Source of the DNA: Sphaeramia orbicularis
Taxonomy: Eukaryota; Chordata; Actinopteri; Kurtiformes; Apogonidae
Assembly: GCF_902148855.1 (NCBI RefSeq)
Contig: NC_043962.1
Coordinates: 35,447,004-35,511,003, forward strand
DNA length: 64,000 nt
Direction: 5' to 3'
Shown here piece after piece: positions 29,501 to 43,300 of the stretch. The notes beneath the pieces were generated by a model that worked only from the letters and a program-made list of their open reading frames with translations, searched no databases and had not been told where the DNA came from. Made by a program: the position numbers and the translations under genes. Each line of letters begins with the position of its first letter. Positions within the stretch are counted from its first letter, which is position 1.

Positions 29501-31566
29501 TATTTATACTCACGTCAAGTTCCAAGTACAAGGACCAGTTCTCCTGCCATTTCGTGACTCCATCAAAGAGCTCTTTATGATCCTCATAGTACTTTTTTAA
29601 GGCTTTAACTTCAGCCTCATGGAGGTTGAGAAGCTCTTCAGTGAAATTATCTGTAACAAGATACATGTGTTAAGATCCACTCTTTTTAAATCATTACCAA
29701 CAGCAAATGATAAATGAAACAAAAACTGCTACTAACCTTCATGATATGGAACAAAAGCCTGGCACTGCTCTTGACTATAGAAGCATCTCTCCCAAAGGAG
29801 GGCAATCTCAGCTCTGATGGCCTCAGTTACACTTTTCATGCTCTGAATTTTCAAAACCTCCAGTCGCTGGAACTCAATCTGAAGCTGAATACAGTGAACA
29901 CACATCATTACATCTTTGTCATGGATGGATTACAGGTTATGGGAAAAACATACCAATAGATTTTGTGCAATCAGTACTTGTGCTGTTCAAGATTAACTTA
30001 ATGACTCCCTTACTGCTTCAATGTTTTTCTTTTTTGACTTGACCATATGCTCAGAGAATCCTTCCCTTTCCTCTTGAGGAACCTGAAGTCTTTCCCACAA
30101 TTGTTGTATCTTAGTGCGTAGAGCAGAACAGTGGAGTTGAATCTCATTCTTGCGTTCTTTTAACTGAAAGAGACACATCCATTAATACCATTATGGCAAA
30201 ATGCACTGTCAACATAAAATAAAATATACACTGTTAATGTAGCCTCTTCTTACTAAATATTTAAATACAAATGTAAAAAATTTAAAAAATAAATAAATAA
30301 ATAAATCACCTGGCCAAGGAGCAGTTTAAGAGCATCCATGTTGTCATTTGACAGACAAAATGCTTCATCGTCCTCACACATCACATCTGTTTCAAAACTG
30401 GTCTCTGGTTGCTGCTCCAAATCATTCATGCATAATGCAATCTCCTTTTTCAAGCTCACAAATTCGAGATGGCGACGCTCCTGAAAATGACAGGTGACAG
30501 GTTACAACACAAATAAACAGAAACTAATCAGGACAGAGGGAAATTAAGAAATACCTTCTCTTTTGTCAGCTCGTCAAGGTAGGCACGGTATGCTTCCAGC
30601 TGCGTCAGTGATGGGAGGGAGTTCTTGTTGATGGAAAAAGGTGTGGTGCACATAATGTCACACAGCTCGCAGTCTTTAGCTGTCAGCCGTTTAAGCTCCT
30701 CCAATCTTTGCCTCTTATGCTCCTTCATGACTTCTAGTTTTGTGCGATAGTTCTTCTCCATCTGCAGCATGGTGCAACCATCTTCCTCATCCTTCAGGGA
30801 AAGTCAGTTTAAATGTATGAGCAGATTTCCAGCCATAGTAAAAACACTACATATAACATAAATGCAACTGTACCTCAAAGGGGGGCAGCTGAAGTTCACT
30901 GCATAGATCACTAAGTTCTTTGCGGCAGGACTCAATGCTTTTTACTAGTCTGGGTTTATGTGCTTCTTCCTCAGCAATCATTAAATCCAGCAAACCCTGC
31001 AAGCAAATAAAACTTTTTAAACTCTGTCTAGAAGTTCAAACTCAGTATTCTCAAGCAGCTACTGTGAAACTCACTTTGATGTGCTTGTGGACCTCGTTGG
31101 TTCTTTCCAGACGCTGCTCCTCTAGGATCCCAATCTCGTCCCAAATTTCCTGCAGCCTAACCATTGCTCTGTTAAGGTAGGCAACAGATTCTGCTGCATG
31201 GACTTCGCTGAAAGAGGAGAAATGCTCGTGTTGGTCAGCTGAATGTTACCGGCCAAACCAGTTCATTAGCAAAACCATTCACTAAGCTAGCAGGAAGCTA
31301 AAAAACATTAACGGTGGCAAATAGGTCAAGATAGCTAGCTGTCGACAAATATATGTTACGACATATCATACCATTTAACGGGTAAACTTTAATTCTAACA
31401 AATCCTATATTACTCAATATGAGGCACGAAGACCGCGATACAAGCCAACATAAAGCCAGTTTATTCAGTAGCCCAGGTGTAGATCTGCTAGCTGATTAGC
31501 AAGTTTAAAGAGTAAATAATTACGCCACAAAAACTGAAAGAAAAAAGTTACCAACCTCCCTCTCAT
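23582..31566 (-). CDS. prc1: protein regulator of cytokinesis 1 (PRC1/Ase1/MAP65 family)
   Basis: Fourteen coding exons in gene order: 31556-31566, 31075-31207, 30874-30996, 30555-30791, 30310-30480, 30014-30163, 29737-29884, 29514-29650, 29141-29236, 27119-27265, 26927-27037, 26723-26830, 25167-25340, 23582-23653. They give 605 aa (human 620). The start [11 protein letters not shown] aligns with human MRRSEVLAEES. Residues 1-340 are the dimerisation and rod coiled coils ([35 protein letters not shown]). A spectrin-like microtubule-binding domain follows ([26 protein letters not shown]). The basic tail keeps CDK-type sites (RTPSKRR, NPTPVK), a KEN motif (NKEN) and the end LTKASKS. Known role: cross-links antiparallel microtubules and recruits KIF4A and centralspindlin at the midzone. 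Compared with human, about 14 residues after SEFA are absent, as in a skipped exon. The promoter carries CCAAT and CHR-like sites. Confidence 0.95.
24206..24590. repeat. CTCCGCCAAGG foldback element with G-rich loop
   Basis: Left arm (CCTCCGCCAAGGAGGTTATG, GTTAGTGTGCAACATAACTC) and right arm are inverted copies of each other. The centre is a G-rich stretch. It lies in the last prc1 intron; a shorter relative lies at 10509-10730. The SVCLSV-type open frames are products of the arms. Confidence 0.8.
24367..24414 (+). other. G-rich tract with quadruplex potential
   Basis: At least six runs of four or more G within 48 bp on the plus strand, in the loop of the 24206-24590 foldback. The prc1 transcript carries the C-rich complement. 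Confidence 0.7.
25396..26025 (-). mobile_element. hAT-like non-autonomous element, copy 3
   Basis: Ends read CAGGTGTAAAACATGCGGCC and GAGTTTGACACCCCTG, as in the ubap1l-intron copies but on the other strand. The left part also holds an internal AAACTCATTTTAGTTTAGGGG, so terminal-type sequence occurs twice and the copy looks rearranged. It lies in the prc1 intron between exons 25340 and 26723. Confidence 0.65.
27482..29056 (-). mobile_element. Tc1/mariner transposon remnant with extended inverted ends
   Basis: Flanked by TA at 27480-27481 and 29057-29058. The minus strand encodes a decayed Tc1-like transposase: start ATGGCAAAAAGC near 28767, then a helix-turn-helix part readable as [25 protein letters not shown] and [11 protein letters not shown], and later a catalytic part resembling [20 protein letters not shown]. 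Several frameshifts and stops break it. The left 409 bp (27482-27890) is an inverted copy of the right end (28636-29056), including the transposase start, so the original left terminus and the transposase C terminus are missing. It sits in a prc1 intron. Confidence 0.85.
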
Positions 31567-31710
31567 GTTGCGACCTCAGAAAACTGAAGTTTTAAAATAA
31601 CAATTTCCCTTAACGCGAAAAGTCGACTTCAAAAACAAAAAAACAAACAGCTAATATCAGTGCGGCTGCCGTTGTGCGTCTGTCCGTACGTTTGTCAACT
31701 CCTGCGTTGG

Positions 31711-31764
31711 CCAACGTTTGAAATTTGCACCGAAACACCATCTGGGCTCTGATTGGCTGATTGG
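31711..31764 (-). promoter_or_regulatory. prc1 promoter: two CCAAT boxes and a CHR-like site
   Basis: On the prc1 strand two CCAAT boxes (complements of ATTGG at 31752-31756 and 31760-31764) lie about 190 bp upstream of the ATG. They are followed toward the gene by TTCAAA (complement of TTTGAA, 31717-31722) and the palindrome GTTGGCCAAC. CCAAT plus CHR (TTTGAA) is the known layout of G2/M genes controlled by NF-Y and the DREAM/MuvB complex, and mammalian PRC1 is such a gene. Here the CHR core is in reverse orientation, and the two CCAAT boxes are closer than the usual spacing of about 30 bp. Confidence 0.5.
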
Positions 31765-32948
31765 TGTGACGCAATCTTGGAGTATTTAGAGGGGCCGTCC
31801 TCCGCTGACACACACTGCCTGACTAAAAATACTACTTAAATTAAATTATTTTAACGATTAAATCATGCAAATGTTTACAAAGTAAAATAATTACCAACAG
31901 AACAGTATCAAAATATGTATTTATTGCTGATTATTCGAGGTAACTTAATTGATTTTAATCACATAAAGGAGCAACAGATTATCTCCCTTCAAAGAAATAG
32001 CCTTTCTGTTTTTGTTTATCAGGAATGCAGTACCAAAATTATTATTTATAAACACTGGTGTGAGTTGACTAGTGATTTTTTTTTTAATATTAGCACCACA
32101 GGATATCATTGTGTTTCCAAAGAAAGGGCAGACAACGACTATACTGGGTTTTTGTGTAGTTACACTATCTATCCAGTTTCTTTATGTACTTCAAGATCTG
32201 ATCACATCATTTTCATTTGCATTCATGTAAGGTGTTCTGTTGAGTTAGGTGCCTCGTAGGGAAATGTCATTCATATATGATTGTCCATTGGCCTGCAGCA
32301 CAAATTCTGCACATAGGCCTATTTATACCTTTAGTCTCCCTTTGTGAGAATGTGTTGAATTTTGCCACTAATCTGTCCTTTTTCTCAGTTTTATGAGAAT
32401 GGAGATTTTGCAATTATGGTCTGTCATTACCAGCTTCCAGTGTTGTGTTATCAGTGCAGATTCACTAATAGCACTTTTACAGTCTATCCTTGAAAGGGGT
32501 GAATAGGTGACACACTAATAAGTAAATACTTTCAGTGTATTTCTGAGTATGAATGGGTCACTGCTTTTTTAACAGTTAAACAGCATGCTATTTTATAGGT
32601 CTATTGTTGAGTTCTACTTTTTATAACAGAGACTTTTGACAATTTTTAATTGTTGATGACTTAAATGTGTATTATAAAACAACCAGTCCAGCATCTGTGT
32701 ATATTTCCAGATGAATCTGGTCTGGGTCATCCTCTTCCTTTCTTCCTAGTTATTGGGATAAATAAAGTTAATCTATCTATTAGAATGTGTTGTCCATAAA
32801 AAATCTGACCTGTAGCACAAATTCTGCACATCTATAGCTCTCTTCACAATTTCCACCTACCACTGGTAGGTTTGTCCTTTTCCATTTTCCCCATAAGTGC
32901 AGAGATTCTCTGGTTTGGCCTCACTTTAACATTACAACCCTGTGCATA

Positions 32949-33027
32949 CAGGAGTTGGACAAAATAATGGAAACACCTTCTATGATGACACAATGTTAGC
33001 TGTTTCCATTATTTTGTCCAACCCTTG
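32949..33027. mobile_element. 79-bp Tc1/mariner-type hairpin MITE
   Basis: TA-flanked (32947-32948 and 33028-33029). The ends GGAGTTGGACAAAATAATGG and CCATTATTTTGTCCAACCC are near-perfect inverted repeats around about 25 bp of loop. It is little more than two TIRs joined together. Confidence 0.8.
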
Positions 33028-33217
33028 TATAAACTGTTTACAGGACTAGGTACTGAGCTTCAGTACTATTTCACTTAGATACTATTTAGTAATTTAGCAT
33101 TGTTTGATACCAGGTATCAATCCATAATGAGTAATTAACACCAACATCAGTGCCTACAGCACAATACATGTTGTTACAGGCAATGTGTCAAGGCAACTTC
33201 AGGTTGTGGCAAACAGG

Positions 33218-33230
33218 TTTATTCTTTATT
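33218..33230 (-). terminator. poly(A) signals of spi1 (minus strand)
   Basis: Two AATAAA hexamers on the minus strand (33225-33230 and 33218-33223), about 345 bp past the spi1 stop. Confidence 0.55.
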
Positions 33231-33570
33231 TTGTAAAACACTGAATGAATAAAAATGCAAATGAGATGAAAAATGAAAGTACAGATTTGGCCTGATACAT
33301 GTAATTGGAAATTAGGATGAAAAACAGCATTGCTTAGGAACCAGTGAAGAATTCAAGGTTTCGTTGACTGTATTGCTTTTGAAATACTTGAATTGCTAAA
33401 AAAAAAAAAAAGTAAGTATTCATACAAAAGCCTGCAGATGAAATAAAGAAATTGGTGTTACAAATAAATAAGAGAAAAACTTGGTAGAAATGAAATTGCA
33501 AATATACAGGCAAAATATAGTTTGGCCTAAGTCAGTGCTTTTCAGCATAAAGACAGCCTTTGTTTCAACC

Positions 33571-36423
33571 TCAGTGAGGATATTGACGTATATAAAGGTT
33601 CCTCAGCACCTCCTCACTGAACTGGTAGGTAAGTTTCTTCTTTATTTTTTTAATCTCTCCTGTTTTACCATAGTTCCTCAAAGCTCGAGCCATTTTTTGG
33701 TACGTCATTTTCTTGCGGTTTCCCTTCTGAATACCCCAGTGGCTGGCCAGAGCTTCTTTGTGTTTTGTGGAGAACTGGAAAATGCCTTTGTCCTGGTCCA
33801 CCCACCAGATACTGTCACTCATGTCACCGTTTTGGAGCAAGTCCAGGAGGAACTGGTACAAGCGGATTTTCTTCTTGTTACCTAGATTACAAAATGTCAC
33901 ATTAAAGCTGTTTTGGCAGTCATCACTTTAGGTTTTAATACCAGTAAGATCAAATTCGCTTTGCAAATACTCACTAGTGTCCCTCTTTAAGGTGGAGTGG
34001 TTGTGGTGTTCAAATTCATCCTCCCCTTCTGATACCTCCAAAGGGGGACTCATTCCTCTTTGCTCTTCTTCAGAATAATAATGGGCAGGCGAGGCAGAGG
34101 GCTGGTATGGGAAGCACAGGGATGGGGGATAGTACGGGATCTAGGAGAAATATTCAATATGTAATAGTTCACGATCAAATAGTGTCAGTATCAGTATTTT
34201 TTTTGTTGGAGATTATTCACTGTTTGACATTTTCATTTAAACACAGCCATTGTAATAAAAGGGGAAGTAGGTCTGCCAAAATAGAAAAATAGAATTTAAT
34301 GTTCAGTATGAACATATGGCGTCAAAAAAAATATCCCCAGCTCTCAACATCATGTGCTGTGTTTGTAAAGATAGAAAATCTTCATTGATGGATACAATTG
34401 AGCCAAAGCCTGATGTTTTCTTGAGTATAAAGTATTCACTTTTCATACCATTTCATTTATTCAGTCAGCAGAATAAGAAAAGGCAATACATTAAATGTGA
34501 ATATTTTTGTCTGTTATCATAAAAGTGAATTTTCATGGGTTAAAGTCTGAACATGTAATTAAGATAATAAAGGCCAGATTAATTGGTTAAGACCAAGCTT
34601 GAATCTATCAACATTAAAATCAAATTTCATATTTTTATGCCCCAGCTTCTCATTGTTGTAAAGGTTGCAGTGACTAACCATAATTTCATTCAGGGGAAAT
34701 ATAATGAACAGACTGTAAACCACAGTACAGAGTTATACGAGAAAAAACAACGACTCATATCACAGTTATATTAAGTATTTCTCTGTCCTAGAGTGTAATT
34801 GTGACTATATCTTTATGCTTAACATTTTGTGATCTACTTGGACCAATAACCTTTACTCCAGAGGGATGTTACATAATAATTTTGCATCCCTTCACTTACT
34901 TGTGGAGACACAGAGAGGGATCCGAGTGGGGGGTCCAGGTGAAGGGGCAAAGAGTCACTGTTGTAACGGTAGGGTGGTATCAGCTGTTGAGGTGACACAG
35001 ACTGAAGCTCTGTCAGATGATTGACTGGTGAGTTCTCAAAATCTGATGTGGGGGCCCGGTCAGAATGATACGAGGTCCATCTGTGCTCTGAAAAGTGAAA
35101 AATGTTGGGGCAAAGGTAAAATTACACATTTATGTTTACATTTACAGGTAGCATTAAAAATATCCTTAAAAACATTGGATGCTAAAAGCAGAAACAGGGA
35201 TACACTTAAAGTTTTTGGTAACAGATTCCTATAATTATCAACAGGTGACTGAATTGACATGAGACATGCTACTGCCCATGATGCTGTTACAAAAAACATT
35301 TAGACTCAATATATTTATCTCAGTCTCTGCTTTAAAGGATATTTGAGGATATTTTAATTACATCAGTACATTATTTATCTCTACTTATGGTCATCTTTTA
35401 TGACTATCACAAATATTTTGCTCCTTTTTCTTCCTGAATATGTTTATGGTAGTTTTCCTGAGTTCCAACGAATGAGCAGTGATTCTACCTTATTTGGTCA
35501 ATAAGGTCGAATCACATGAAACAGAATAAATATTACAACTCAAAAACCAAACCTAAAATAAAATCTTTCATTTTACACAATTATAAAGTACAGTAAAAAA
35601 AAAACAAAAAAAAAAACAGACACATGGCAAAGTTGTCAGTCATTCTGCTGGGCATGATTATTATTATTTTTTAATCATTCAGAGATATCTGTTATGTCCA
35701 ACTTTCCTTTATAAGAACACTTTATGAAATTATCTTAGGATGTTGTTCAACATGTACCTCATTCTCTCTAGTTTGATAAAATGAAGAACTTCCCATAATA
35801 AAGGAGTATGTGGAGGAAGTGTCGGACATTTACACTCGAGTTATATTAAATGTCTAACAAGTAGATGAACAAAAGATGTGAAGGTGCGCCTTTAGAGAAA
35901 AGACTGGTGCAACTGTTTGACCCCTTTTTGAGCCTTTGTTTTGTTTGTTGATTATTGTATATTGTTGGTTTTTACTCCTCCCTTCCCTTCCTGGCACTTG
36001 TCTGACATTGTGACATTGTGAAAAGAAAATGTCCCTGGTAAAATAGAGGTTAAAACAAAAGTAAGTTTTTAAAAAAGTACAGTTAATTTGAGTGTACTCA
36101 CCGTCATAAATATCTCCGACATTAAGGTAAGGGTACAGTTCTGCTGGTGGTCTGTAATTCTCTGGCTCATTTGGAACAATTTCCTCTGAGACCTTCAGAA
36201 GTGAAAAATAGGATTTGTCACAAAGAAGTTAAAAATGTAAAACATAGCCAACAGATAATGCAATACTATTAACATCAGAAGTACAAACCATAGAAACCCA
36301 ACAGTAAAATATCCTCTCACTGTAAAAAGCTATGTTCACATTTCCAGCTCTGTTTTGTAAAAGTTGAATATGTGACAGAACAGTAGTATTAGTACTTACA
36401 GATACAATATATCCATCCATCAT
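33571..36423 (-). CDS. spi1: transcription factor PU.1 (Spi-1 proto-oncogene), ETS family
   Basis: Five coding exons in gene order: 36400-36423, 36102-36192, 34900-35087, 33975-34140, 33571-33881. All phases join and give 259 aa (human 270). The N terminus MMDGYIVS, the acidic and Gln-rich activation segments ([24 protein letters not shown]) and a PEST-like acidic stretch ([14 protein letters not shown]) follow the PU.1 order. The last exon is the ETS domain (about 163-246): [45 protein letters not shown], then [18 protein letters not shown] with the two DNA-reading arginines. This is PU.1 type, not SpiB or Spi[12 protein letters not shown] with WWVDQDKG matches SPI1. Known role: master regulator of myeloid and B-cell genes, binding GAGGAA boxes. 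Which teleost paralog (spi1a or spi1b) cannot be decided here. The second ATG could also start the protein. Confidence 0.92.
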
Positions 36424-36700
36424 GTAAACAAGGCAGCATGAATCTCTGTTCCTAAAGCTGGTGATGAATGTGAATTATTTATTGCTTAACCGAGAGACAT
36501 GCAATGTCGCTGACTTCACCAGACAAGTAGGAACTGAAAGTGAGCTGTAAACTGGACCCTAACAGTCTACATTAATGACATCCTAATGTCGAATTTATAT
36601 GATCAGTTAGTTCCTGATGGCCAAGTGTAATGTGTGAGATAAACAGATGCGCACGTAAGCCTATTATTTGTACTTTTTCTTTCCAAGTGAAGTGATCACA

Positions 36701-36779
<79 letters not shown>

Positions 36780-38014
36780 TATACATATATATATATATAT
36801 ATTTTAAAATTCTGTTTATCATCAAAAAGCTTTATTAAATTACACAATACACCCACAACAATATTATATTTGATTCACTGTGGATGATTTTAAGGAGCAT
36901 GATAAACTTCTAAAGCCAATTCTGGAAAAGTCAGATCATTAAAAAATCAATTACGTGTTACCTCTCACATTTGTGTTGTAAAGGATATTTTACATATTTT
37001 ATCTCTTCTTTGGTGCACAGACTGTTAGAAGAGGAACGTTGACTTTCACATATTAAATCTGCCATTTATCAAACAAAACAAACACCCAGCAAAGATGTAT
37101 TCATAGGAATTTTTAAGAGTTACTGCACAGAGGAGATGAAACCAAAAGTGAAGTATGGATTAGGGCTTGTTCCTCTTTTTGTTTGGCATCATGGTTTCAT
37201 TTGGGGAAGTACTGACCATGAGAATGAAACCGTGAAAACCTGACAGGAGCCACTTTGTCCCTATAAAATATTTAGTTGTGTTATTTACTTGTGACAGTAA
37301 CACTTTTGACAGTTCTAATAAACAGTCATGACCCCTTCTTAAATCCTGTCTTATACTTACAACAACGTCTATATGTTTATCGCATTTATCTGTAAGTGAT
37401 ACAATGAACCAACCACTATTGCAAGATATATTTATATTGTGATTTGTTTGGCCAATGTTGGGATGGAAAATTACCAGAGAACATCTGCTGGATGTGATGA
37501 AACCGTTTCCTGTCCACAAACAGAGAAAATGAGGCCCTTTCTGGGGTTTATTGTGATCTGCCCTTATGGAGTCTCATAACTGAAGCCTGCAGACAATAGC
37601 TGCACTGATGACCCACTAAATACACAAAAACTGAGTGGAGGAACTTTGTGTGATTGTGTTTTTACCACGATTTTCTGTAGGTGCATCAGAGGAGATGACA
37701 TGTTGTTTGCTCTGTCTCCATCTACTGGATGGAAATGTTGGAGTGACCAGTATCTAGGCTAGACTGAGTTCAGAGGCAGAGAGGAGACAACCAAAATAGC
37801 TCAGCGAGGCCCAAATGTATTTATCCTCTGCCTCCGAACATGCCTCTTTTCGGCAATGCTTGACACATCAGAGAAATGAAGACTGTGGGGATTTATCTCC
37901 ATTTAAAATTTGCACGTATTGCTGAATTTCCTTGCCACCTCAGACACTGACAGCACCAGCCAGGAGCGGAATCCTGCTGTCCCGTGGAAATATCACGGCA
38001 GATACGCATGGAAC
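36424..38014. other. spi1-tmem178b spacer, shared 5' region of two divergent genes
   Basis: The two genes point away from each other with about 1.6 kb between their start codons. The spacer holds an AT microsatellite and the proximal promoters. A GAGGAA word, the PU.1 core, occurs near 37032 but is too short to be evidence of autoregulation. Confidence 0.45.
36702..36802. repeat. (AT)n microsatellite
   Basis: About 100 bp of alternating AT with a few GTAC interruptions near 36774-36788, about 280 bp upstream of the spi1 start codon. The YIYI open frame over it is the repeat being read. Confidence 0.95.
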
Positions 38015-39713
<1,699 letters not shown>

Positions 39714-40301
39714 CAGGCCACCGCACATCTAACAGACACCTGTCTCATTCTGAAACGGTGACGAGCCCTGTTCCAAGCACAGTTTTACCCAGGGACTCGG
39801 CAGAGAGAGCCTTCACACAGCTTGGCACAGAGAAAGCACAAGACACTGGCTGTGGCTCACATGAAAATGAAAGGAGGTGACATTTGACTGAAGATGATTT
39901 CAGTTCCTCTGGTGCTTTTTTCTGTCCCTCTTTACGAATGAACTGTTCAGTGTTATTGCCTGCTCATCAAGAGGAGAATAGTTATACAAATTTTCTTCCT
40001 GTAAAACCTGCTAGTTTGAAAAAAAGAGAAAAAGAGGCACTGGCAGAAGATCAATAGCACAATCTGAATTCTGTATTGAAGATGAAACCATGGATGTGTA
40101 CTGTCACATTTCAAAGGGCAACTGTGTATCATTATGTACCCATTCAGATCAAATATGTACATGTACTTTTTGAATCGTATGTATGCAGATGCATTTGTGT
40201 TTATTTAAGAAAAAACATGAGCATTATGACCAAACTGTGTTTGAGGGAAATGTTTTGTTGTTCTCGAGGTCTTACCCATTGAAATATTTTTGAAAAATAA
40301 A

Positions 40302-43300
40302 ACAGCCATGCAAAACTATTCTTCCATGTGTTACACATCCAACAAAAATCCTTTCAATCTCTGTTGTCTTTTTTCCCTGTGATGATAAAACATATGTTCA
40401 CTGTGTCCGCAGGCAGAGAGCTTGTACAATATAGTACACTGTTAGTATGTGACCCGTGGGGAACCACAGGTTCTAGATGTGGTAGTTTTTATGCTCGGGA
40501 GAGTTGACTTTTGGGAAAAGATGTTATTCTATATTTTATGAGTAGTGACATAAAAATGGTTTGGTCAGTCATTCTTTATGTTCTGAGCCCTTCCAGTATT
40601 ATGATATAGAATGTTATTTTCTGTCTGTGTTTCTTCAGCCATTTCTCCTTTAAAATGTTCAAAGTGAGACACAAAACTTACACAAATTAGACCATTCACA
40701 TAATCCAAGGACAGAGTCGCATGTCAGAGTAAATCTTTCCAATGATACTTTAGAATAAATTACAAAATATATCATTATGTTAAAGGCAGTATCACAAACT
40801 GATCTCAACTGATACATTTACAACCTTATAATTTTTAATTACATTAGAGAGTTGTTTTTCATTGATGAAATGCCTACATGCCACTTGAGATCAAATTACT
40901 TTCTTGCATTATTTAGAGGAAATACTTTTGCCTCTGACATGTAAATCATATCCTGACTTTTTTTTTTTTGTTCAAATATATTTAAAATGTCCATTCAGTT
41001 ATATGCAGTTGTAGTCTCAAAAGAATCTACACCGTTGTTTCAAACTATGCAGAGACAATGTTAATGTAAGTAAGATAGGTTCATAAAATAATTTTTAAAA
41101 AGCTTTATTTTACAAAAGCAGGAAATTCAATTTTATAATAGCACATCATTCGCACTCTCTGATAAATACTTAGAGTAATTTCTGAACCAAATAATAAAAT
41201 ACACTTGTTTGAGTAATGTACAGCAGTAATTGACTCATACTATCTTTACATTAAAATAGTCACTTGTAGGAGGACTTACACAAACTGAAGGAGTAGGAAA
41301 CACTGTGAACTGAAGTGATAGGTTGAGGTATTTTAAGTTGGGTTGTGTGAGATACTACAAAAGCTGTATAATAGTAACTTATAGTATAAGATAAATGAGT
41401 AAATGTATTTGACACAGCTGGAATTTCACACTTGTCTGTAAATTGCGCAGAAAAATGCACTGACACAGTGTGAAGAACCATTTATTATATGGCTGGTTGC
41501 ATTGAATCAATGGTGGAAAGTAACTAAATGCATTCATACAAAAAAATACATAAAAACAACAACAACAATAATAATAATGCTTGTACATACTTCAGTTAAT
41601 ACTACTACTTCAATTTTCTGCTACCTTATAGTTCTACTCCACAGCTTTAATTACCTTTAAATTGAAAATTTTACACAATGGATAACATAACATAGCATAA
41701 CACACAACACATTATTATCGATTAAACCAGTGGTTTCCAGCCGTTTGGTATGCTAACATCTTTCATAAACCAGCATGTAGTTGACTCACATTTCAGATGG
41801 GTACAAGTTTATTTTTTTCTCTCAAATTTCTCACATGGTTTCATTTCAAGAAAGGTTCAGTTGGTCCAGAATCTCCCAAAAATCAATGATTAGAGAAAAC
41901 AGGTCAAAAACTAAAAACAGGTGTGTGCCAGAACTTCATTTTTCTTCTTTCTTCTCCCATTAATTATTTGATGAGCTCTTGTATTTATCTGGTGTATCTA
42001 CTTATAGAACTGGAGAGCAGGTCAAACCAAGTCCAGTTCTGGCAGAAACAACAGCAACGTACAAACACAAGAATGAGGCCTCACACTTAATTATGAAATA
42101 ATATAATAATGTATCCACCAAGTAGTACTTAAACTTCAATACTTTAACATTTTTTCTGCTTGCTCCTATTTCTTTTTATAAGAAGGCTTTATCTTGTGTA
42201 GATATTTTATCAATATATTTCACTTTGCTGAACTGGTACTTTTACTGACTTACTAGGACTTGAGTACTTCTACCATCATTGCTGAACTCTTTGTGGTACT
42301 TCTGACACTAAACACCTGTACAGTGTGTGTTTAATCAGGAGAAAATCCAATATGTCACATGCGGTCACAGTCCCTAACAGGATTTTAATGTTGTAGGTGG
42401 TCCAATTACTCCATATGGTCCTAGTTAGCTGGAAGTGAACACTAAATTTTATGAAGTTCATGTATGTTTTGCATTATATCTGCAAAGTGACATGTAACAA
42501 CAGCTGTATCAGCGTTCCTCATTTTCCCTCCATCCATAATGTCAACATTTGCATTTATTTGTTGGAATTTTGTGAGATTAACATTTAAAATGGAACTAAT
42601 CTTCTGATGAAACCTTACAAACTAACACAACATTTTTTTAAACACTGCATTTTCTGTTTTGTGAATCAATAGAAAACAGTGTGGTTTGTAAATGTAAAAC
42701 ATGACTAACAAACTAATGCATTAGTGTTGCAAATGAAATGTAATTGTGTATTTGTGGAGACAATTTACTCACAAATATTATTTTTGACATGAAATCTTAA
42801 ATGATGTTATCCCCATTATATTTGGGGCTGTTATAATGTGGGTAAGATAATTTGATCCTTATAATGTCTGAAAATAAATATGAAGGGCGTCCATTATCTG
42901 GCAGAGCAGATTTTGGCAGAATTCAACTCACCACTGGTGCTTTTAATTTGACTCATAACACCGCATGCTGTTATGAGAGGAGACTTACTCAGGGTTTGGG
43001 AGGAAGTTGTCAGCATTAGTATGATGGAAAGATTGTGCCAAAAGTCCTGCATTTTATTTGTCCTTGTATTTGTTTCTGAAAGATGATTTTTTTTTTTTCA
43101 AATATGTTGTGTATTTGTGTGATAGGTATTTTTTGTATTTGAAAAACAAAAACACATTAGTTTGTTAACCATGTTTGGTATTTGCAAACGTCATAGTGTT
43201 GGTCAGCAGATCAGTATTTGTGCATTTGTAGAACATGTTCTGTTTTTTGGCAGGAAACTGTTTACTTATAAAATAGTTATTTCATTTGATTCTTCTTAAA

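Larger units (their letters stand above)
31567..33204. other. prc1-spi1 spacer
   Basis: Holds the prc1 5' UTR and promoter near 31567-31770, a LINE-tail-like GGGATAAATAAAGTT at about 32755-32770 followed by TCTATCTAT, and a 79-bp hairpin element at 32949-33027. No exon is recognised. Confidence 0.5.

Noticed and set aside
37024-37040. GAGGAA word as a PU.1 autoregulatory site
   Set aside because: A six-base match is expected by chance in a region of this size; it lies about 600 bp from the start codon with no supporting context.
37910-38014. N-terminal extension of tmem178b
   Set aside because: There is no in-frame ATG upstream of 38015, and the extension has no counterpart in TMEM178 proteins.
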